From contig SEMN01000079.1 of NCBI GenBank assembly GCA_005408345.1, positions 434,001-498,000 on the forward strand: DNA of 64,000 nucleotides. Reading direction: 5' to 3'. The notes beneath the pieces were generated by a model that worked only from the letters and a program-made list of their open reading frames with translations, did not search any database and was not told the DNA's origin. The DNA is from Macquaria australasica. Taxonomy: Eukaryota; Chordata; Actinopteri; Centrarchiformes; Percichthyidae. Shown piece by piece: positions 13,319-64,000 of the stretch (positions are counted from its first letter, which is position 1; each line of letters starts with the position of its first letter). The translations under genes and the position numbers were made by a program.

Positions 13319-14213
13319 ATTGTAGCGTGGCTAGTCAGCCCTAGTATTATAATACAGTATGATAATAAAAAATGTAAGATAACACTGTTATTTCCTATAT
13401 ATTTTTTTTTTTACTCCAGTGGGGAGCGTTACTAAAATGCATCTTGTTGTTCTCTTTGCTAATGCAACATGAAGGAAACTAGCAATCTGATAAGTAATGT
13501 GTGGAAGCATTATGAATTCAACATCATATAATCCCACAAAATGTTGTGCTAACTGTTGGCCTCAATAGTTAGCCAGACATGCTAACTTGCAGCTGGTGGA
13601 TGGTTGCTGTTTGGGGGAGGGGCTTAGTGAACGGTGCCTTATGTTCTCTGCTGCTATGACACTGAAAGGTGTCAGGTTGTCAGCCTGTCCATCATCTTCC
13701 CCATCTTCTTCGGCTTCTTTTATAGCTTTCTTCTTGAGCATCCAGCCTTAAAACACATATAAATACTATTTATAGACACAGTACACACCTGGGTACAAAC
13801 TGCTCCCTAAAGTAGCCCTGAGGGAGTGATGGAGACCAGAGAGAAATCAGGAGAAACTGAGGATATATGGCCAAGGTGACCACAGTCGGTGCCCTAAATG
13901 GAAGACTGACAGGAGGGTGATGTGTGTTTGATTTAGGGCTTACTGGTGTAGCATCAGGGGGCAGCTTGGTCCAAATTATCTCCTGGCCATTTACCCCCTC
14001 CTTCTGTGTAATGGTGGACCTTTTCAACCCAGAATAAATGACAGAATGGTCCCTCTGCCACCTCTTGGTGGTGGGGATGGATTATGAAACAACCCTCCTA
14101 CGGTGGTGGTTTGGTTTATAGTCAACACACGAAAGGGAACACCATCACTGTCCCTGTGTTAACACTAAAAGGGGGATTTTTGTAAGTCATGCAGTTGTGT
14201 TGAATGGAAGTAT

Positions 14214-14426
14214 AGACATTAACTTATCAAAGCAGGAAAAGTACAGGTGTAAATATAGCAATAACAATGGCTCAATTCCATCAAGTGTCCCAGTAAGCCA
14301 TGTCAGCGAGTGAGCCCTGGAACTGGCTCACCTAAATGGAATGCAGCCATCATTAATGTTTTTAATGCCACCTGTGCTTTTCCTGCTTTGACAAGTCAAA
14401 ACGTCTACCGTGAAAAGGATCTATTG
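14214..14426. mobile_element. MITE copy 2
   Basis: Same family and orientation as 13089-13318. Left part ATCAAAGCAGGAAAAGTACA, centre AAGTGTCCCAGTAAGCCATG, right part CACCTGTGCTTTTCCTGCTT then GACAAGTCAAAACGTCTACC. Its right end is best kept; the left end is eroded. Confidence 0.7.
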
Positions 14427-16529
14427 TGAGTACTGTAGCACAGCACAGCGCAGATGAGTAGTGAAAGGGCAAAAATCCTCACATACCTTGTTATTTAATC
14501 ACAGAAATAATGAATAAGTTTTTTATCTGAAAAATTCACTTAATGATAGCTATGTAGCAATTTTGGAAAATACCTACATTCTGAAAATATTAGGGGCTTT
14601 TATGAAGATAAATTGTGAAAACTTTCGATTGGGGCAAACTCGTGATCAGCAAAAATCAGACAAGGAAAGGAAAGCACACTGTATTGTGTGATATGTGGCA
14701 GTACATTATCATCTTGCTGCAGCTGCACGGTGTGGTATGGATGTAGTAAAAGCAATAAATGTATGTATCTCAGAGAATAAAAGGAAAACACATCAAGTTC
14801 AAGTGTCAATGATTGCATTTTTATTTGAACTAAACAAACCAAACACAGGATGTGATAGGTAGCTGTATCAGTAGTGCAAGTTGTGCATGGATGGTAGAGG
14901 TTGAGTTTAAAAAGTGTTATATACTGTAAAAATTGCAAATGAAACCAAACTAAAGGATGTGCAGCCCAGGAGAGAGTCTGCAAGCAGCACAGGCTTAAAT
15001 AGGGCTGGGGGAGGCCCCGCAGGTGCCACCACATCAAACTAACGACCTCCAGCTCTGACTGCAGGCTCATGCCAACACAGAAAGGAAACAGTATGGAACA
15101 AAAGGATGAAGTTGTTCTTTTGTTTTTTGGTGTCCCAGTATGTTATACACTAAATTTAGTGAAGAATAAATGAATCCCTGGTGGGTGTAGTTTTCAAAAA
15201 CTTCAAAATGGCTCATTTGTGTGCAATGCACACTAAATATTTATTTTGTCATTATGTTCTTGAGCTTGTACAGAACACATTGCACCCAGTGAATCCCCCT
15301 GAAGTTATTTGTAACTTTTGATTTAGCAACACCAGAAGCCCCAAAGTTGCTAGAAGATACAGAAGAAGATAAAGTCTTGATAGAAATGAGAGGGTCTGTA
15401 ACCTTTTATAAAAACAACTGTGTGGCAGATTATTATATTTTGTTTAAATGTAAGAATGCATGCAAGGTGAATCATAGAAAAAAAAAGTGGTTCCCAAAAT
15501 ATTATTTAAACCAGTTTTGTTATTGTAGTCAGATAAGCCAAATGTTATATGTAAATTAGGCACCTTCTTTAAGATTGTGCTGCCTGTGTTCAAGATTTGT
15601 TGATTTGTCAGTATTTTGTGTTGTTTACTTCACACCGTGTTAACATGTTGAATCGAAAATGTAAAAAAAATCATCATCCTGGCACTTGCATGTGTTGATG
15701 CTGGTATCCCAGGCTGTTTGTGACCACTGTTCAAAGTTCCCCAGTCTTCTAATCTCTCCTTCTCTCTTCTTAACAATATAAATACATCCATCAATCTTGT
15801 TAACTTGATACTTTAACAAATTGTCTTTCCAGCTTCAAACCTCTTAAGTTTAAATCTCAGAGCAGCTGCTATATGTGTTTGTGAGTCAGCACCCTCTGGT
15901 AGAAACTGTTAACTGTGACACACACTGACATAAACTTCAAACACACGCTCCCACACTTTGAGGTGAAGCCTTTCAGTGACTACTGCTTGGGGGAAACATT
16001 CCTCTAAGTTACTATAGCAGATTATTAATGTGGGAAGGCACTGTTCAATTGTTTGAGCCTACATGACTTGTGCTTGTCTCGACCTGATTCTCAACAGAAA
16101 CCACCGCAGGTTTGTAAATGCTTGGAAGGGCTGCAGGGCAACCTCTCATCCTGGGAAACGTCACTTCACATTGGCATTATGTTGGGCCCTGCAAACATAT
16201 TAAACCTCTTAAGAGGGTCTGTCCACCTAAATTACATAAAAACATATTTTCTCACCTACTTCTAGTGGTATCTAGCTATGCAGATAGTTTTGAGTTCTGC
16301 CTCCACTTAAATACATTGGAGGTAATAGCATGCAATAGAATGTCACCTTGACCAGCTACAGTATTAAAATGCTGCTAAGATAATCTGATATATCATAACA
16401 CTAATAACTAACCATTCTGCATAATGAAAGGATCTGAAAACTTCTTCCACCACTGTACAAATCATACAGACCCACATCTCTTTCACTACATGAGTCCTGG
16501 AATTGACATGCACTATTCTCATACGTGCA
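14427..16529. other. Gene-free DNA
   Basis: Contains an open frame of about 156 codons on the minus strand (15070-14600), Leu-rich, with no recognised domain and no clear gene context; not called as a gene. Otherwise nothing seen. Confidence 0.55.
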
Positions 16530-16532
16530 CGC

Positions 16533-16563
<31 letters not shown>
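16530..16563. repeat. (CA)n microsatellite beside distal poly(A) site
   Basis: CA run just downstream (in transcript sense) of the distal AATAAA; on the transcript strand it is (TG)n. Confidence 0.95.
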
Positions 16564-16586
16564 GACTGGCATTGACACAATTGTGC

Positions 16587-16592
16587 TTTATT
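16587..16592 (-). terminator. Distal poly(A) signal AATAAA with GT-rich downstream element
   Basis: AATAAA on the minus strand is followed within 20-30 nt by CAGTCTGTGTGTG and a (TG)n run. This is the usual AATAAA plus GU-rich arrangement of a strong vertebrate poly(A) site. Confidence 0.45.
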
Positions 16593-19382
16593 GCTGTACA
16601 GGTACAGTACTTATAAAACATTGGGAAGATAATTATGAAATATCACATTCAATCTTTTTTCTTTCCACAAACACATATGTATGCAGGTTCAAATATACTG
16701 TATGTCATGTACAAAAGAAAGACTACAATAAAAAAAACAACACTATGAAAGGCAGTGACATACCCCTGTTTAGGTGCTAAAATATTGTCTCTCTCCGGAC
16801 AACTATACATGGACTGGGGACAATAAAACAGCCATTTTGCACTGGCTGTAGCACCAGAGAGCTGATCTCAGAGCAGAGGATTTTTAGATTTTGACTAACA
16901 ACGATGACTGTCAGTAATCTGGCTGCCAGATTTTGGTAATGCTTACAACAGACTGAGCTAGGTCATTGGGGATTGTATATGATGGAGCTGATGTGTGTGG
17001 GTCGGTCCAGTTAAAAGGTGGATGTAAATGGATGACGAGTGTTTAGATGAGAGACGGGACAGTGCAGTGATTCACAGTGCAGTGGGAAGCAGTTCTTCAC
17101 ATTAGACAGCCATTTTTATCTTTTCAGCATGAGCACGTTATAGAGGGCCAGGCCCAACATGTGGTCATGCAAGGTGAAAAGCACTGATATGCTTTAAAAG
17201 ACAATAAAAAAAACAATGAATTTCCTCATTTCACGATTTCAGTAAACATGGTAATGCACAAAACCATAATGCACATGACTAACTGATCATAATGAAGTAC
17301 CAATACAGAGGCTATAAATTATCTTTCATTGGCAAGTTGACTGGCTTGATCTTGGTTCCTATTTTGTTTGATCACCGATGTGTGTGAATGAGCTGAATCA
17401 TACCATGACGAAAATGTTTGACATAGTTCTGCAATGCACACGTGTGACCCCAATCACAGCGCACGAGGTGTGAATCATGGAGCAAATCAATACCTTATCA
17501 GAAATGCTGCATCGTTATTAACTTGCTCTAAAAAAAATTAACTGCATACATAACTTCAGAAGACAATAATCACATTAAGCAGTCACGTACACGGTTTAGA
17601 TACAGGCGCATGTTCCAGTAATAAGATACACAGGGTGTCATTGATGTTCACAGGCAGTGAAAGAAAATTTAGCATTTATACATTCAGCCAGTCAATCAAA
17701 AACGCAACTCAGCTGATTTGCCATCTCTGTTGTGAATATCAGTGGGCTCCACTAATTCCTCTTGAATATTTGTGCACCTGCACCGACAGCAGCTGAGATT
17801 GATCCTGTGATGGTGCTGCTAATTCGTAAGGCAGAATCAGTCAGACACATTGTGGGTGATCAGTAGGAATGAGAAATCAATTACAGCTATTGATACTTTG
17901 CGATTCTAACAATTCAGACTGATCTTCAAAGATCAAACAGCTTGTCGAGACACGCCCAGCCCATTACAGAAGTCAACACAACACCACATAAATATTGTGC
18001 AATAAAACATCCATATACAATGAAAACGTCTGCCTTGCATCATAGGAACAGAACAACAGAGTCAAGAGGGAAAAAACAAATATTAAATAGAGTATAAAGA
18101 GTTTCATAGCCATAGACAATCATTCTGAAAAAAAGATATTCACATTTTAAAATAAACCTCTTCTCTTTACCTCAGTCATTGCATCTAACCCAAGACATTC
18201 TTAAATCTCAGTTTCACCATCATAGACAGTATTATCTCATCTCTTCCTCATATTTCAGTTCAATCTCTGTGCTATTCTGCTATAGTAAAAGCTAGAACAT
18301 ACAACACTGGTCACTATTTACAGAGCGTTTACCATGGAGACACCCGTAGAGCCGGTTTGATCCATTAGGAAGGTGGGGGGAGGGTCAAAAAGCGAGTGGG
18401 GGAAAGGGGTGTGTTTGTTAGGGTCAAGTGGGGAAAGGAGATGAAGGGACGACACGGAAGGTATCACACCAACGTGGAGGGATCTGTACAATAATAGAGT
18501 TCATCTGTGCGCGAGTTCCTGAGCTCTGCACAGTCTCCTGAACGACACCGAAACTGTCCAGGTGTTGATGAGACACAATCAGAGTTAAGTTGCTACTTTT
18601 CAAGGGTAGACTGTTGTTTTTTCCCCCTCTTTTCAACATGTTCTTTTGATCTATTTAAAAAACGGTCCATTGAATCACTACTGAACCGCAGTAACAGCTA
18701 TGGTATGGTCATTTATGTCAGTCTGTACATATGAGTATATGGGAACTACTGTATACATCAGTTTTTATAACTATACTTGTTAGTTTAGACGTGTCTTTCA
18801 CAAGTTGTGTCACTTTGGCACAGAGTTTCATGTTCACAACATGAACTATATACCTGTTATTTTAGCTTTAACTTTATACCTTAAACCAAAGCAGTTTTTT
18901 TTTGTTGAATCCCCTTTTCCTAGTAAAGGTTAGTGCAGTAGTTTGCATTTTGGCCAGAGGTTTTTGTTCCTCAAAGGCTGGTGGTAACAATGGGGACGAG
19001 AAGTGCACCTTGGGATGTTACTGAGGTTACCCTGACCCCTGGTCGCTCGTTGCCAGGGTTGCAGTAGCACTTAGAGCCCAAACATGAGAGGCTAAGTGAG
19101 AGCTGCGTACCTGAAAAGGTCCCATGTCTAAGCCAGTACACTCATGCTAAAAACTGGAGGTGTCCGAAGGCGCCGGTTGACTTGTAAACTTCACAGAGGA
19201 CTGAGACTCGGGGGTGCACACACAAGCACTCATGGGAACATCACAGGACAGCACGTGAAGTATAATCAGCACCATGTTTTGGGGTGGAGCTCCTTTGTGT
19301 GGAGCAGAACAACATAATATGCTAGGGCACAAAAAGGGCCATTTAGTATCCGACTACTATGAAAACAATGCTAGTCTGTGCT

Positions 19383-19388
19383 TTTATT
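19383..19388 (-). terminator. Proximal poly(A) signal AATAAA
   Basis: AATAAA on the minus strand about 370 nt after the myo16 stop, followed by T-rich sequence (CATTGTTTTCATAG) about 20 nt on. It could give a short 3' UTR. Confidence 0.4.
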
Positions 19389-19753
19389 CAGCCTCATCAT
19401 ACATTTTGTCTCAGAGGAACTGAAAATAAATAACAATGTGACCTTCATTATTTTTTTTGACTGTCTTGTTAACAAAATCTTTGATCACAAAAAAACAAAA
19501 AAGCAGTGCAGAGTGCTGAGCTTCTATTATATAGGTCAGGGATTCCTCCACAGTCGAGGTCAAAGGCGCAGAGGCAGGACCTTCAGCCCAGGGACGAGGC
19601 TCACGCTTTGGGGCTTGGAGCTTTAACCTAGCCCCTGGGAAGTGAGGTTACTTGGTCCACATAAAAAAAAAAGAGCATGTGCGAGTGTGGCTGAAGAGAA
19701 AGAGAGGGAGGAACTTCATAGCCGATACATGTGACTGCATCACACAACCTCTT

Positions 19754-62704
<42,951 letters not shown>

Positions 62705-64000
62705 CTAGAGAGACAGAAAAATGCAGATTTAATCATCATTCGTCATTCATGCCCTAGGTGATGTTATTATTGTTTTACATGTTGTCTTTGTCTCTAATAT
62801 GTTCCATGTCTTTGTTCAAAACAATAGCACATATGAACATTGAAACAGGCTTTGCTTGCCGTGATCATTCCTCTGTTCACACTGGCCCTTAAGAGATCCC
62901 TTCCTAATGCTCTTCCAACAGAAGTGATGGGGAACAAAATCCACAGTCCTCATTCAAAGTTTATCTGAAGCTAATATAAAGGCTTCAGGAGTCTCAGTTA
63001 GACAAATCAAGTGAGTATCTTCCAAAGTTACAGTCTATTTAGTATACAATTCCCTCTTTGTGCTTCCCCGAACAGAGAGGGAATTTCATACTAAAGACTG
63101 CAACTTTGGAAGATGCCTACTTGATTTGTCTTATTTATACTTAATTACTTATATAGACTTGAAATCCTTTAATGTTGCAGTGTTTTTATGCTGCTGAGAT
63201 GTAGTCACAGATTTTCCACTATGATGAACAATGAAGATGTGCTGTAGTGTCTTGTATTGTACAGTAAAGGGAGTTATTAAATATTATATGATATTAATAG
63301 AGGTTACAATAACCTCACCCAAGTAATACATATTAACTAGATGTATTGAAACTGTGATACATTTCTGTTGCTGTCAATGCTTTAGCACCCTGATTAAATT
63401 TGAACTTGCTTTTAGAAACAAGTAAGAATGAATAAATAGAGAACAGAGCCAAAAATGGGCAAGCAAAAATAATCAAATTAAAAGGCTGTAAGTGAAGCTA
63501 GACATCTTAACAGTACAAAAATCAAGCATCTGTGTGTGTTACACTTCTCTGAATGTGTCTCACAAGAATAGGTGTTATGCATTAGTCATCAGGGTGTTTC
63601 CCACATCTGTCACCTCAGTTACATGTCTCCACCCACCTGACATCACCCTGACATCGCCCCTTCAGGGACCCCTCCCATGAAATTCACAATCTATTCCTTC
63701 TTTCTAACACATCTAACGTTGCTCCATTCACCACCACTTTCCACATGCTGTTACTGTAACAACTTATTTGGCACTGGAGGCCTGTTTTTAATTTAACATT
63801 GAGTGGATTTTAAATCTGACATAAGGTACCTCCACAGTACATGCTCTGACACTCACCGACATGCAGAGAGTTGAGACCGGCATAGTAACACCAAGCAGAT
63901 GGCTTCAGAAGGTCAGAAGCCCTTACTAATGACCGCAGTGTTGCTGTGGTGCGCTGTTTGTCTGTGTGTATGTGTGTTGCTATATTTCCTACTAACGGCC
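62705..64000 (-). other. myo16 intron or upstream part, incomplete
   Basis: Must lie within the gene because the P-loop exon starts with a split codon. Contains the long inverted repeat at 63000-63131. One weak exon-like stretch (63857-63902) is discussed under findings. Confidence 0.6.
63000..63131. repeat. Long inverted repeat (58-bp arms)
   Basis: The left arm AGACAAATCAAGTGAGTATC, TTCCAAAGTTACAGTCT..., AATTCCCTCT (63000-63058) is mirrored by the right arm (63074-63131), whose reverse complement starts AGACAAATCAAGTAGGCATC and TTCCAAAGTTGCAGTCT. Only a few mismatches and one short gap; loop about 15 nt. Confidence 0.8.

Larger units (their letters stand above)
16570..19753 (-). other. myo16: Probable 3' UTR of myo16
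   Basis: No open frame or recognisable repeat occupies this 3.2-kb stretch after the stop codon until a CA microsatellite. Two AATAAA signals read in the transcript sense: one about 370 nt after the stop (19388-19383) and one at 16592-16587 followed by TG-rich sequence. The true 3' end is not decidable from sequence alone. Confidence 0.45.

Noticed and set aside
14600..15070. 156-codon open frame, minus strand
   Set aside because: No start context, domain or splice partner is recognisable. Leu/His-rich composition and AT-rich DNA fit chance.

Overview
The window is vertebrate nuclear DNA, most likely from a teleost fish. It has one multi-exon gene with canonical GT-AG introns, abundant (CA)n/(TG)n microsatellites, and a fish-like mobile-element mix (hAT and other MITEs, PIF/Harbinger, Tc1, Ty3/gypsy, tRNA-type SINEs). 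No bacterial-type genes, rRNA, functional tRNA genes or CRISPR arrays were seen.

The one gene I can support is on the minus strand and occupies about 62.7 kb down to 19.75 kb: unconventional myosin XVI (myo16). I traced 22 coding exons with matching splice phases. They join into one open frame of 1443 complete codons plus a stop. The frame runs from the P-loop (GESGSGKT) through switch I, switch II, the actin-binding region and the converter to a single IQ motif. It continues into a long proline-rich tail with two NYAP-type motifs (PPPKPKR...SYE) and three YxxM sites. The ankyrin repeats and the motor segment before the P-loop must lie beyond position 64000.

Layout, low to high coordinate: 1-16.5 kb is gene-free flank downstream of myo16, with a hAT-type element that has an 8-bp target duplication, two MITE copies, hairpins and stretches that look like candidate regulatory DNA. 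16.57-19.75 kb is a probable long 3' UTR. 19.75-33.25 kb holds the tail exons. 35.2-36.5 kb holds the IQ and converter exons. 36.5-44.8 kb is one large intron dense in transposon remains. 44.8-62.7 kb holds the motor exons.

I found no clearly new biological system. The points most worth a second look are the tandem NYAP/YxxM tail (a probable PI3-kinase docking platform on a myosin), microsatellites fused to splice sites, the hAT insertion with a paralogous empty site inside the same window, a three-copy MITE family, and a long near-perfect inverted repeat at 63.0-63.13 kb.
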